DNA of 63,524 nt from an uncultured bacterium. Lineage in GTDB: Bacteria; Gemmatimonadota; Gemmatimonadetes; Longimicrobiales; RSA9. Position numbers and translations under genes: made by a program. The DNA lies in assembly GCA_937889645.1 (NCBI GenBank), contig CALBZE010000096.1, positions 1-63,524 on the forward strand, written 5' to 3'. How positions within the stretch are numbered: the stretch's first letter is position 1; each line of letters begins with the position of its first letter. Shown one piece after another: positions 33,227 through 42,093 of this stretch. Below the pieces are notes generated by a model. That model had not been told where the DNA came from, made no database searches, and saw only the letters and a list, made by a program, of their open reading frames with translations.

Positions 33227-35596
33227 ATGAAGCGAACGCATCGACTCTTCCTGGTCCTGGCCGCGGTGCTCGGCCTCGTCGCTCCCGCGTCCGCGCAGAA
33301 CTACGGCAGAGGCGTCGCCGTGGGCGACGGCGTGGTGTTCGTGAGCGAGCCGGCGAACGTCGTGCGCTCGGGGATCGTGTACGTCTACCGGGCGGACCGG
33401 GGCGGCCGCTGGGTCGAGGCGGCGAAGCTGACCGCGCCGGACGCTCGCCCGGCCGACGGCTTCGGCGCCGCGATCGCGGCGCACGGCACGATGCTCCTCG
33501 CCTCGCGGCTGGACGAGGCCGAGTCGCGCGGCGCGGTCCACGTCTTCGAGCGCCGGGGCGACGAGTGGCGGCACACGGCGCGGCTGACGGTGCCCGGCGC
33601 GGCGGCCGGGGACAGCCTGGGGATGGCGATCGCGACCGACGGCCGGCGCGCGCTGGTCGCCTCGGTCCACGCGAACGGCGGCGGGAGCGCGGTCCACGTC
33701 TTCCGGCGCAACGACAACGGCGATTGGTCGTACGAGGCGACGCTGGCCGCCTCGGACGTCCAGCCGGACGACGCGTTCGGCGTCGCGCTCGCGATCTCGG
33801 GCGACGTCGCGGTGGTCGGCGCGCCGGTCCAGTCGAACCGTCGCGGCGCGGCCTACCTCTTCCGGCGGGACGCGTCGGGGAACTGGGTCCAGGAGTCGAA
33901 GCTCGTCGCGCGTACGGGCGGCGACGGCGCGATGCTCGGCGCGAGCGTCGCGATCGTCGGCGACCGGGTCGCCGTCGGCGCGCCGGGGCGCGACCAGGGG
34001 ACGGGCGCGGTCTTCCTCTTCGCCCGCTCGGCGCAGAGCGGCGAGTGGCGCGACGAGGTGCGGATGCTCCCGTTCGCGGCCGGCCCGCGCACGCAGTTCG
34101 GCGCTTCGCTCGCCGTCGTCGGCGAGGAGCTGTGGATCGGCGCGCCGCTCGCGGAGCAGTTCTCGGGCGTGATCTACCGGATGGCGCAGGACCCCGCGAC
34201 CGGCGAGTGGACGGCCGCGCGGCTGCTCGGCCGCGGCGAGATGCCGCGCGGCGCGGCGCTCGGGTTGGCGATCGGCGCGGCCGGGCGAGTCGCCGCGGTC
34301 ACGGCCCCGCGCGACGACAACGGCGCCGGCACCGTCGCGATCTACGCGCTCGACGATTCCGGCGCGTGGAGCTTCCGCGACCGGGTGTGGAGCGAGCCGG
34401 AATCGTTCCCGGCGGTGCTCGGCGGGCAGGTCGAGTGCCGCGACGGCAAGGCCGCCGGCTTCGAGTGCCACGGCGTCGACCTCGTCGCCTTCCTCCCCGT
34501 GAAGGACATCGGCGGCAAGCGCGGGATCGAGCTCAACGACGTCTGGGGTTGGACCGACCCCGAGACCGGGCGCGAGTACGCACTCGTCGGCCGGACCGAC
34601 GGGACCGCGTTCATCGACATCACCGACCCCGAGAACCCGGTCTACCTCGGCGAGCTGCCGAAGACGGAGGCGTCGCCGGTCTCGGTGTGGCGCGACATCA
34701 AGGTGTACGCGAACCACGCCTTCATCGTGGCCGACGGCGCCGGCCCGCACGGGATGCAGGTCTTCGACCTGACGCGGCTGCGCAACGTGAAGAACCCGCC
34801 GGTCACCTTCACGCCGGACGCGCACTACACTCGGATCAACAGCGCGCACAACATCGTGATCAACGAGCAGACCGGGTTCGCGTACCCGGTCGGCGCGAGC
34901 GCCGGCGGCGAGACGTGCGGCGGCGGGCTGCACATGATCGACATCCGCGATCCGAAGAACCCGAAGTTCGCGGGGTGCTTCGCCGACCCGCAGACCGGCC
35001 GCGCGAGCACGGGCTACTCGCACGACGCGCAGTGCGTCGTCTACCACGGCCCCGACTCGGACTACCAGGGCCGCGAGATCTGCTTCGGCGCGAACGAGAC
35101 GGCGCTCAGCATCGCGGACGTGACGGACAAGTCGAACCCGAAGGCGATCGCGCGCGCGTCGTACCCGAACGTCGGCTACTCGCACCAGGGGTGGCTGACG
35201 GAGGACCACCGATTCTTCTACATGAACGACGAGCTGGACGAGCTGCAGGGGCTGGTCAAGAACACGCGCACGCTGATCTGGGACGTCGAGGACCTGGACG
35301 ATCCGCAGCTCGTCGGCGAGTTCCCGGGGACGACGGAGGCGTCGGACCACAACCTCTACATCGTCGGCGACACGATGTACCAGTCGCACTACCAGGCCGG
35401 TCTGCGCGTCGTCGACATCAGCAACCGCCAGGCGCCGCGCGAGGTCGGCTATTTCGACACCGTCCCGTACGGCACCAACACGCCGGGCTTCGGCGGCTCG
35501 TGGAGCAACTACCCGTTCTTCCGGAGCGGCGTGATCGTGGTCACGAGCGGCACCGAGGGCGTCTTCCTCGTGAAGGTGCGCCGGCCGTCGGTCTGA
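33227..35596 (+). CDS. Secreted choice-of-anchor-B family protein, FG-GAP plus LVIVD repeats
   Basis: The 789-residue product has a signal peptide (about 1-22, ending APASAQ). Its first half (about 25-400) contains FG-GAP-type propeller repeats with recurring SGDVAVVGAPVQSNRRGAAYLFRR-like units. The second half (about 420-785) contains LVIVD-type repeats (YALVGRTDGTAFIDITDPENPVYLGELP) with the signatures INSAHNIVINEQTGFAYPVG, GYSHDAQCVVYHGPD and EASDHNLYIVGDTMYQSHYQAGLRV. This matches the choice-of-anchor B family, whose function is unknown. It is the first of three secreted propeller proteins in one operon. No C-terminal anchor is seen. Confidence 0.88.
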   Translation: MKRTHRLFLVLAAVLGLVAPASAQNYGRGVAVGDGVVFVSEPANVVRSGIVYVYRADRGGRWVEAAKLTAPDARPADGFGAAIAAHGTMLLASRLDEAESRGAVHVFERRGDEWRHTARLTVPGAAAGDSLGMAIATDGRRALVASVHANGGGSAVHVFRRNDNGDWSYEATLAASDVQPDDAFGVALAISGDVAVVGAPVQSNRRGAAYLFRRDASGNWVQESKLVARTGGDGAMLGASVAIVGDRVAVGAPGRDQGTGAVFLFARSAQSGEWRDEVRMLPFAAGPRTQFGASLAVVGEELWIGAPLAEQFSGVIYRMAQDPATGEWTAARLLGRGEMPRGAALGLAIGAAGRVAAVTAPRDDNGAGTVAIYALDDSGAWSFRDRVWSEPESFPAVLGGQVECRDGKAAGFECHGVDLVAFLPVKDIGGKRGIELNDVWGWTDPETGREYALVGRTDGTAFIDITDPENPVYLGELPKTEASPVSVWRDIKVYANHAFIVADGAGPHGMQVFDLTRLRNVKNPPVTFTPDAHYTRINSAHNIVINEQTGFAYPVGASAGGETCGGGLHMIDIRDPKNPKFAGCFADPQTGRASTGYSHDAQCVVYHGPDSDYQGREICFGANETALSIADVTDKSNPKAIARASYPNVGYSHQGWLTEDHRFFYMNDELDELQGLVKNTRTLIWDVEDLDDPQLVGEFPGTTEASDHNLYIVGDTMYQSHYQAGLRVVDISNRQAPREVGYFDTVPYGTNTPGFGGSWSNYPFFRSGVIVVTSGTEGVFLVKVRRPSV

Positions 35597-35630
35597 GGCA
35601 GGCATCGGTTCGAGCAAGGCAGGAATCGCC

Positions 35631-36740
35631 ATGATGTTCGGCAGCAGGAAGGTCTTCGGACTCGTGGTCGCGGGGGCGGCGGCGCTGGTCGTGGGCGCGC
35701 CGTCGGCGGCGGAATCGGCGCCCCGCCAGGGCCCCGCGCCCGGGTCCGGCGATTACGTGTACGTCGCGAACCAGGGCGAGGCGACGATCTCGGTGGTGGA
35801 CCGCGAGGCGCACGTCGAGGTGCGTCGCATCGACCTGCGGGACTTCGGCTTCTCGTCGAACGCGAAGCCGCATCACATCGTCGTCGAGCCGGACGGGTCG
35901 TACTGGTACGTCTCGCTGATCGGCGAGAACCGGGTGCTGAAGCTCGACCGCGAGAACCGGCTGGTCGCGCAGGCGGAGCTCGAGGTGCCCGGGATGCTCG
36001 CGCTGCACCCGACGGAGGACTACCTCTACGTCGGCCGGTCGATGAGCGCGGTCAACCCGCCGCGCAGCATCGCCCTCGTGAAGCGCTCGACGATGGAGGT
36101 CGAGGAGGAGATCGAGGTGCTCTTCCCGCGGCCGCACGCAATTGCGGTCCGGCCGCAGGGCGACATCGTCTACACGGCGAGCCTGGCGGTGAACCAGGTC
36201 GCGGCCGTGGGGCACGAGGACGGCGCCGTCGAGCTGGGCGAGCTGGAGGGCCCGACGCACACGCTCGTCCAGTTCGCGATCTCGCCCGACGGGCGCTCGA
36301 TGGTCGCGACGGCGGAGCTGACGGCCAAGCTGCTGGTCTTCGACCTGGCCGACCCGAGCGCGCCGCGCCCGATCCGCATGATCGACGTGGGCGCGCAGCC
36401 GTGGCACCCGGTCTTCTCGCCCGACGGCCGCACGGTCTGGTTCGGGAACAAGGGCGCGAACGAGGTCACGGCCGTGGACGCCGGGAGCTGGAGCGTAGCC
36501 GGCGTCGTGCGGGGCGAAGGGCTCGCCCAGCCGCACGGCGCCGCGATCTCGCCCGACGGCCGGTGGGTCTACATCTCGAACAACAACACCGAGCAACAGC
36601 ACAGCGCCCACGGGCCGCACGACGTCGCCCACAACGCGCCGGGCACGCTCGTCGTGATCGACGCGGTCGCGAAGGAGATCGTGAAGGTCATCCCGGTCGG
36701 CGCGTACGCGACGGGGATCGGGACGCGGAGCGGGCGGTGA
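35631..36740 (+). CDS. Secreted YVTN-type beta-propeller protein
   Basis: The 369-residue product has a signal peptide (about 1-29) and a seven-bladed-propeller pattern resembling YncE and lactonase-like proteins: DYVYVANQGEATISVVDREAHVEVRRIDL, HHIVVEPDGSYWYVSLIGENRVLKLDRE, FAISPDGRSMVATAELTAKLLVFDL, HPVFSPDGRTVWFGNKGANEVTAVDA and HGAAISPDGRWVYISNNN. No catalytic residues can be assigned. It lies 34 bp after the choice-of-anchor-B gene, and its stop overlaps the start of the next gene. Confidence 0.88.
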   Translation: MMFGSRKVFGLVVAGAAALVVGAPSAAESAPRQGPAPGSGDYVYVANQGEATISVVDREAHVEVRRIDLRDFGFSSNAKPHHIVVEPDGSYWYVSLIGENRVLKLDRENRLVAQAELEVPGMLALHPTEDYLYVGRSMSAVNPPRSIALVKRSTMEVEEEIEVLFPRPHAIAVRPQGDIVYTASLAVNQVAAVGHEDGAVELGELEGPTHTLVQFAISPDGRSMVATAELTAKLLVFDLADPSAPRPIRMIDVGAQPWHPVFSPDGRTVWFGNKGANEVTAVDAGSWSVAGVVRGEGLAQPHGAAISPDGRWVYISNNNTEQQHSAHGPHDVAHNAPGTLVVIDAVAKEIVKVIPVGAYATGIGTRSGR

Positions 36741-38626
36741 GGCGACGCGCCAACGCGCTGGGCGCGGCGCTCGCCCTCTCCGCCGCGGCGGCAACCGCCT
36801 GCGCCGGCGGCGCCGCGGGGCCGGGCGGCACGGGGGCCAAGGGCGCCGGCCGCCCCGCGCCCGTCCCCGCCGCCGAGAGCTTCGTCCGCCGCATCGACCC
36901 GTTCCCCGTGCTCGACGAGAACGGCCGGCCGTACACCTACCCCTTCCTCGGCGGGCTGAACAACCCGCGCCCGCAGCTGGTCGACATCGACCGCGACGGC
37001 GACCTCGACCTCTTCGTCCAGGAGCGGTCGCACGAGGTCATGTTCTTCGAGAACACCGGCGGCGCGTTCGTCTGGCGCACGGACAAATTCCAGGGGCTGG
37101 ACGTGGGAGAGTGGTTCCGCTTCGTCGACTTCGACCGCGACGGCGACCCCGACCTCCTCGCCGAGCGCCCCTTCAGCATGATCCGCTACTACCGCAACGA
37201 CGGCGGGCGCTTCGTCGCCGCGGCGGACACCCTCTTCGACGACCGGGGCGAGCCGATCTTCTCCGACCGGCAGAACATCCCGAACGCGACCGACATCGAC
37301 TGCGACGGGCTGCAGGATCTCTTCATCGGGCAACTGACCGGCACGGTCACCCGCTACGAGGCGACCGCGCCCGTGGGCGAGGCGCCGCCGCGGTTCACGC
37401 TGGTCACCACCCGCTTCGAGAACATCGAGATCGTCAACACGTTCGGCGCTTCGGCCCACGGCGCGAACACCATGGTCTTCACCGACTTCGACGGCGACGG
37501 CGACGAAGACCTCTTCTGGGGCGACTTTTTCGAGCCCGGGATCCTCTTGATCGAGAATGTCGGCTCCTGCGCCGCGCCCAACCTGCGCGGCGAGCCGATC
37601 CCGTTCCCGCCCGGCGACCCGGTCCTGACCAGCGGCTACAACGTTCCTACCGTCGGCGACATCGACGGCGACGGGGACCTCGACATGCTCCTCGGCGTCC
37701 TCGGCGGCGCGTACAACCCCAACCGGACGGCGGCGGACAACCTGTATCTGTTGGAGAACGTGGGGGCCAGCGGCGCTGCCGCGTCAGCGAGCCGGGCGGG
37801 CGCGGGCGGCACGGCGGCACCGAGGTACGTCGTCCGGACGCGACGGTTCCTGTACGGGATCGACCTCGGCGCCGAGACGGTCGTCGAGGCGGGCGACATC
37901 GACGGCGACGGCGACCTCGACCTGCTCGTCGCCGCTAAGCTCGATCCGGCCACGCCGAACACCTCGCGCGTCGTCGTCTTCGAGAACACCGGGACCGCGA
38001 CGCGTCCGGCGTTCAGGCTCGCCGACACGCTCGCGTTCGCCGGGTCCTACCACTACGCGCCCGCGCTCGCCGACCTGGACGGCGACGGCGACCTCGACCT
38101 GCTCCTCGGCACCTGGAACCAGGGCGTGCTGATCGCGTGGAACGAGGGCGACCGCCACGACCCGCGGTGGGTCCTGGCCGACTCGCCGCTGGTCCGCCTC
38201 ACGCGCGGCAGCCACACCGTCCCCGCCGTCGCCGACATCGACGGCGATGGCGACCTCGACCTCGTCGTGGGCGAAGCGGTCGGGACGCTGAATCTGTACA
38301 GGAACGTCGGGACGCCGACGTCGCCGAAGTTCGAGCTCGTGAGCGACGAGTACGGCGGCTTCGACGTCGGCCGCCGCAGCGCGCCGGCGTTCGCCGACCT
38401 CGACGGCGATGGCCGCCCGGACCTCGTCGTCGGCCACGAGGACGGCGGGCCGGTGTGCTTCCGCAACACCGGCGGCGAGTTCGAGCCGATGCAGTGCCCG
38501 CTCCCCACCCTGCTCCCCATGTCCACGCCGCGCCTCGTCGACCTCGACGGCGACGGCGATCTCGATATCCTTTCGGGGACGCTGCACGGCGGGATCACGT
38601 ACCACGAGAACTGGCAGATGCGATGA
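36737..38626 (+). CDS. VCBS/FG-GAP repeat lipoprotein with calcium loops
   Basis: From GTG 36737, which overlaps the previous TGA (GTGA), the 629-residue product has a lipoprotein-like signal (ALALSAAAATACAGG) and at least ten repeats carrying acidic loops such as DIDRDGDLDLF, DFDGDGDEDLF, DIDGDGDLDML and DLDGDGRPDLV, typical of calcium-binding integrin-like propeller blades. It is probably anchored in the outer or inner membrane facing the periplasm or exterior. With the two preceding genes it forms a three-propeller operon of unknown role, perhaps surface adhesion or protein assembly. Confidence 0.87.
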   Translation: MRRRANALGAALALSAAAATACAGGAAGPGGTGAKGAGRPAPVPAAESFVRRIDPFPVLDENGRPYTYPFLGGLNNPRPQLVDIDRDGDLDLFVQERSHEVMFFENTGGAFVWRTDKFQGLDVGEWFRFVDFDRDGDPDLLAERPFSMIRYYRNDGGRFVAAADTLFDDRGEPIFSDRQNIPNATDIDCDGLQDLFIGQLTGTVTRYEATAPVGEAPPRFTLVTTRFENIEIVNTFGASAHGANTMVFTDFDGDGDEDLFWGDFFEPGILLIENVGSCAAPNLRGEPIPFPPGDPVLTSGYNVPTVGDIDGDGDLDMLLGVLGGAYNPNRTAADNLYLLENVGASGAAASASRAGAGGTAAPRYVVRTRRFLYGIDLGAETVVEAGDIDGDGDLDLLVAAKLDPATPNTSRVVVFENTGTATRPAFRLADTLAFAGSYHYAPALADLDGDGDLDLLLGTWNQGVLIAWNEGDRHDPRWVLADSPLVRLTRGSHTVPAVADIDGDGDLDLVVGEAVGTLNLYRNVGTPTSPKFELVSDEYGGFDVGRRSAPAFADLDGDGRPDLVVGHEDGGPVCFRNTGGEFEPMQCPLPTLLPMSTPRLVDLDGDGDLDILSGTLHGGITYHENWQMR

Positions 38627-38706
38627 GCCCGCGGCACGACGCCGCGGGCACGCCGGACGGTACACGGCCCGCGGGCGTTGATGCGGCGCGCTCCGCTGAC
38701 GGGCGG

Positions 38707-39324
38707 CTACCGGTCCGCCAGCCCCAGCACCGCCCGCGCCGCCCGCTGGATCAGCGCCGCGACCTCCGCCTCGCCCCGCCCCGTCCGCGTCAGCTTCTCG
38801 TAGCTCTCCGGGCCGAGGAGCACGTGCAGCACGTCGACGACGTCTTCGACATCCTCCTCCGGCGGCGTGCCGTACCGCTCCCGGATCCGGCCGACCAGCG
38901 TCTGCAGGCCCTCGCGCTGCCACGAGTCGCGGCCGTACCCCGTCGCCTTGTACGCAGGCTCCAGCGCGGCCCAGCTGCGCAGGCGCAGGATCCCTTCCAG
39001 GTCCGACGCCCAGAACCCGCAGAACACCTCGATGAAGCGGTCCAGCCCCGACAGCGGGTCCGGGTCCCGGAACGCCTCGCCCAGACGGTCGATCCGGCCG
39101 CGCCGCGCCAGATGGTCGAACAGCCGCTCCAGCAGGTCGGACCGCGATCCGAACTGGTAGTAGACCGTCATCCGCGACACGCCCGCGCGCTCGGCGACCT
39201 TCTCGACCGTGAAGCCCGAGAACCCCTCGCTCACGGCCAGCTCGCGCGCGGCCTCGAGGATCCGCGTCCGCGTCTCCTCGCTCGCCTCGGTCCGTCGCCT
39301 GGGCCGTCGTCCCGGTCGTTCCAT
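38707..39324 (-). CDS. TetR/AcrR family transcriptional regulator
   Basis: The 205-residue product has the TetR helix-turn-helix: TRTRILEAARELAVSEGFSGFTVEKVAERAGVSRMTVYYQFGSRSDLLERLFDH (about 18-70), followed by an all-helical ligand domain. A basic RRPRRR segment precedes it. It diverges from the DUF2269-like membrane gene across a 65-bp spacer containing a perfect palindrome, so it likely represses both directions. Confidence 0.92.
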   Translation of the reverse strand: MERPGRRPRRRTEASEETRTRILEAARELAVSEGFSGFTVEKVAERAGVSRMTVYYQFGSRSDLLERLFDHLARRGRIDRLGEAFRDPDPLSGLDRFIEVFCGFWASDLEGILRLRSWAALEPAYKATGYGRDSWQREGLQTLVGRIRERYGTPPEEDVEDVVDVLHVLLGPESYEKLTRTGRGEAEVAALIQRAARAVLGLADR

Positions 39325-39329
39325 GGCCC

Positions 39330-39365
39330 TTGACTTATACAGCGTGTTTAAACATCGTGTTTGAG
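39330..39365 (+). promoter_or_regulatory. TetR operator region with palindrome and direct repeat
   Basis: The spacer between the TetR gene and the membrane-protein gene contains TTGACT (39330-39335, candidate -35), the perfect palindrome TGTTTAAACA (39345-39354) and a direct repeat ACAGCGTGTTT/ACATCGTGTTT (39339-39349 and 39352-39362). Its AT content contrasts with the surroundings. This is the likely TetR-binding site. Confidence 0.6.
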
Positions 39366-39389
39366 CATTGTAACCCGGAGGGAGCGAAC

Positions 39390-39851
39390 ATGTTCAACTG
39401 GTACGCGCTTTTCAAGTTCCTGCACGTGGGCGCGGCGATCGTGTGGGTCGGCGGCCTGATCACGCTGACGCTACTGAACGCGCGGCAGGCGACGGAGCGG
39501 GACCCGGCGGCGGCCACTCTCTTCGCGCGGCACGCCGGCCACCTCGGCCAGCGGGTCTTCGGCCCCGCGGCGATGGTGACGCTGTTCGCCGGGATCGGGA
39601 TGATGGCGATCATGGGCTGGAGGTTGTCGCTGTGGCTCACGTGGGGATTGGTCGGCGTGTTCGGCTCGATCGCGCTGGGCGCGGTGGTCGGCCGGCGGGC
39701 CGGGATGGCGCTGGCGAAGCTGTCGTCCTCGCCGGACGCGGACCCGGTGGAGGTGGATCGCGCGCGACGGCGGGTGACGCTGGTGAACCTCGCGAACGTC
39801 CTGCTGCAGGTGTCCACGGTATGGGCGATGGTGTTCAAGCCGACGTTGTGA
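39390..39851 (+). CDS. Four-helix membrane protein, DUF2269-like
   Basis: The 153-residue product has hydrophobic helices at about 5-25, 50-75, 78-100 and 130-150 and the pattern FKFLHVGAAIVWVGGLITLTLLNAR, which fits predicted integral membrane proteins of the DUF2269 or copper-resistance-D-like type. The function is unknown. GGAGGG precedes the ATG at 39390. Divergent from and probably controlled by the TetR gene. Confidence 0.82.
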   Translation: MFNWYALFKFLHVGAAIVWVGGLITLTLLNARQATERDPAAATLFARHAGHLGQRVFGPAAMVTLFAGIGMMAIMGWRLSLWLTWGLVGVFGSIALGAVVGRRAGMALAKLSSSPDADPVEVDRARRRVTLVNLANVLLQVSTVWAMVFKPTL

Positions 39852-39919
39852 GGGTGACGGTGCCGGTGGGCGGCGTCCGGTCCGGCGCCGGGCGACCGGG
39901 GCGCGCGGCGGTCCATCGG

Positions 39920-40522
39920 ATGGCGACTGCCGCGCTGCTCGTCGCGTGGCTCGCGGCCGCGGCGTGCGCCGACGGCGAACGCGAGGCGCCATCGGGCGAC
40001 GCGGGTGCGCCAGCGGCCGCCGACGCCAGCGATTCCTCCGCCGACGCCGCCACCGGCTCCCCCGCCCCCGCCACCAGTTCCCCTGGCGATGCCGCCGATT
40101 CTCCCGCCGCCGCCGATTCTCCCGCCGCCCCGCCCCATGCCGCACTGCCGGACACCGGCTCGCCGGAGGCCGCCGTCGCCGTGATCCGCGACTACTACGC
40201 CGCGATCGCCGCCGGCGACTACGCGCGGGCGTACCGGTACTGGGAGGGCGCCGGCGCTGCGAGCGGGCAGACGTTCGAGGAGTTCCGGCGCGGCTTCGCC
40301 GCGACCGCGTCGGTCCGGGTCGATGTGGGCGAGCCCGGCCGGATCGAAGGCGCGGCCGGCTCGCGCTACATCCGCATCCCCGTCGAGGTGCGGGCAACGA
40401 CGGCCGACGGCGCCGCGCAGTGTTTCCGCGGGAGCTACACCCTCCGGCGCGGCGTCGTCCCCGGCGCCACCGAGGAGGTGCGTCGCTGGCGGATCTACTC
40501 GGCGGAGCTCCGGGAGTGCTGA
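39920..40522 (+). CDS. Lipoprotein with low-complexity linker and NTF2-like domain
   Basis: The 200-residue product has a lipoprotein signal (ALLVAWLAAAACADG), an Ala/Ser/Pro/Asp-rich linker (about 22-75) and a C-terminal domain (about 80-200) beginning SPEAAVAVIRDYYAAIAAGDYARAYRYWEG and EFRRGFAATASVRVDVGEP, which looks like an NTF2-like or DUF4878-type fold. A GTG at 39848 overlapping the previous stop is an alternative start; I prefer the ATG at 39920 because the signal begins there. Same transcript as the membrane protein upstream. Confidence 0.75.
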   Translation: MATAALLVAWLAAAACADGEREAPSGDAGAPAAADASDSSADAATGSPAPATSSPGDAADSPAAADSPAAPPHAALPDTGSPEAAVAVIRDYYAAIAAGDYARAYRYWEGAGAASGQTFEEFRRGFAATASVRVDVGEPGRIEGAAGSRYIRIPVEVRATTADGAAQCFRGSYTLRRGVVPGATEEVRRWRIYSAELREC

Positions 40523-40555
40523 GCGAAGCCCTCGTCTCGGGCGAGGCGGGCCGTC

Positions 40556-41962
40556 TCACCCCACGCGCCGGCGCCGGACCACCGCCCGCACCGCGAGCCC
40601 GAGCACGAGTAGCGCGGACCCGGCGAGCCAGACGGCCGGCTCGACCCAGAACGCCAGCGCGAGGCAGCCGACGAGCCCGGCGGCGGCGATCCAGCGCGGG
40701 AACGTGCGCTGCTCGGCCGGGAGTCGCAGCGCGGCCAGGTTCGTGATCGCGTAGTAGACGAGGACGGTGAACGCGCTGAACGACCAGGCGATGCGCACGT
40801 CGCCGGCGAGCGCGATCGCGGCGATCGACCCGCCGCACGTCCAGACCGACGCGACCGGGCTCGCCCGCGCGGCGTCGATACGGCTCAGGTACGCGGGCGC
40901 ATCACCACGGCGGGCCATGGCCAGCAGCACGCGCGAGAGGCCGAGGACCAGGTTGAGGATCACGCCGGCCATTGCCGTCACGGCGGCCACCGAGACGAGC
41001 GTCGCGAGCGCCGGCGAGCCGAGGGCGACGGCGACCGCCTCGAGCGGCGCGGCGGTCCGCTCGGCGACGTCGCCGAACGCGGCGGCGCCCAGCACGCCCA
41101 CCCCGGCGAACCCCACGGCCAGGTAGAGCGCGGTCACGATCGCCATGGTCACGATCACGGCGCGCGGGATCACTCGCCGCGGATCGCGCACCTCTTCACC
41201 CAGCGTCGCGATCCGGCCGTACCCCGTGAAGGCGACGAACATGAGCGCCGCGGCGTGGAGCAGCGCGCCGATGCCATCGACTCCGAGGCCGCCGTGGCCC
41301 GCGCCATGGCTCGCTCCTCCGCCCGCGACGCCGCCCGCGGCGCCGTCGCCTGCGCCGCCGCGCGGCAGGAACGGCGTGAAGTTGCCGAGCCGTTCGGGGA
41401 CGATGGCCGGGATCGCCGCGGCGACCAGCAGCACCAGCCCGGCGAGCGTGACGGTCACGATCACCGCGTTGCCCCGGTTCGAGCGACGGATCCCGCCGGC
41501 CACGAAACCGGTGATCGCGAGCGCCGCGCCGACGCCGAGCGCGCTCCGGAGCACCCGCGCGGACTCGTCGCCCACGCCGACCAGCTCGAGGAGGTAGCCG
41601 GCCAGCCCCAGCGCCGCCGTCGCGGCCGAGGCGGTCTTCGCGAGGAGGAACAGCCACCCCGCCGCGAAGCCGAACGCGGGCGAGAGCCAGCGGTAGCCGT
41701 ACTCGTAGGTGCCGCCGCTGACCGGATGCGCGGCGGCGAGCTGTGCGCTCGAGAGCCCGTTCGCGGCGGCGACCAGCGCGGCGAGGATCGTCGCGGCGAG
41801 GAGCGCCGGGCCGGCGACGCCCGCGGCGAGGCCGATGCTGACGAAGACGCCGGTCCCGACCATCGAGCCGAGCCCGAGCAGGACCGCGCCCGGCAGCCCG
41901 ACCTCGCGGCGTAGCGCGCCGCCGCCGGCCTCACGATGCGCCCTCGGCGTTTCACCCGGCAT
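40556..41962 (-). CDS. APC family amino-acid permease
   Basis: The 468-residue product has about twelve hydrophobic segments and the APC signatures LPGAVLLGLGSMVGTGVFVSIGLAAG near the N-terminus, AAHPVSGGTYEYGYRWLSPAFGFAAGWLFLLAK and MFVAFTGYGRIATLGEEVRDPRRVIPRAVI. It probably imports or exchanges an amino acid or polyamine across the inner membrane. A Gly/Ala-rich insertion lies in a loop about residues 205-230. I chose ATG 41962 (MPGETPRAHREAG); an upstream ATG at 42040 adds 26 residues without homology. Confidence 0.9.
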   Translation of the reverse strand: MPGETPRAHREAGGGALRREVGLPGAVLLGLGSMVGTGVFVSIGLAAGVAGPALLAATILAALVAAANGLSSAQLAAAHPVSGGTYEYGYRWLSPAFGFAAGWLFLLAKTASAATAALGLAGYLLELVGVGDESARVLRSALGVGAALAITGFVAGGIRRSNRGNAVIVTVTLAGLVLLVAAAIPAIVPERLGNFTPFLPRGGAGDGAAGGVAGGGASHGAGHGGLGVDGIGALLHAAALMFVAFTGYGRIATLGEEVRDPRRVIPRAVIVTMAIVTALYLAVGFAGVGVLGAAAFGDVAERTAAPLEAVAVALGSPALATLVSVAAVTAMAGVILNLVLGLSRVLLAMARRGDAPAYLSRIDAARASPVASVWTCGGSIAAIALAGDVRIAWSFSAFTVLVYYAITNLAALRLPAEQRTFPRWIAAAGLVGCLALAFWVEPAVWLAGSALLVLGLAVRAVVRRRRVG

Positions 41963-42093
41963 TCGATTCCGTCCCCGTTCGGCAACTGTCCGATCCGGCC
42001 CGCCTCCTGCACGGATCGATGCTGCAAGTGCGTGGCTCACGCTCCGCCGGCGGCGCGCCAGCGATCCACCTCGACGCGAGAAGGAAGCCGTCC

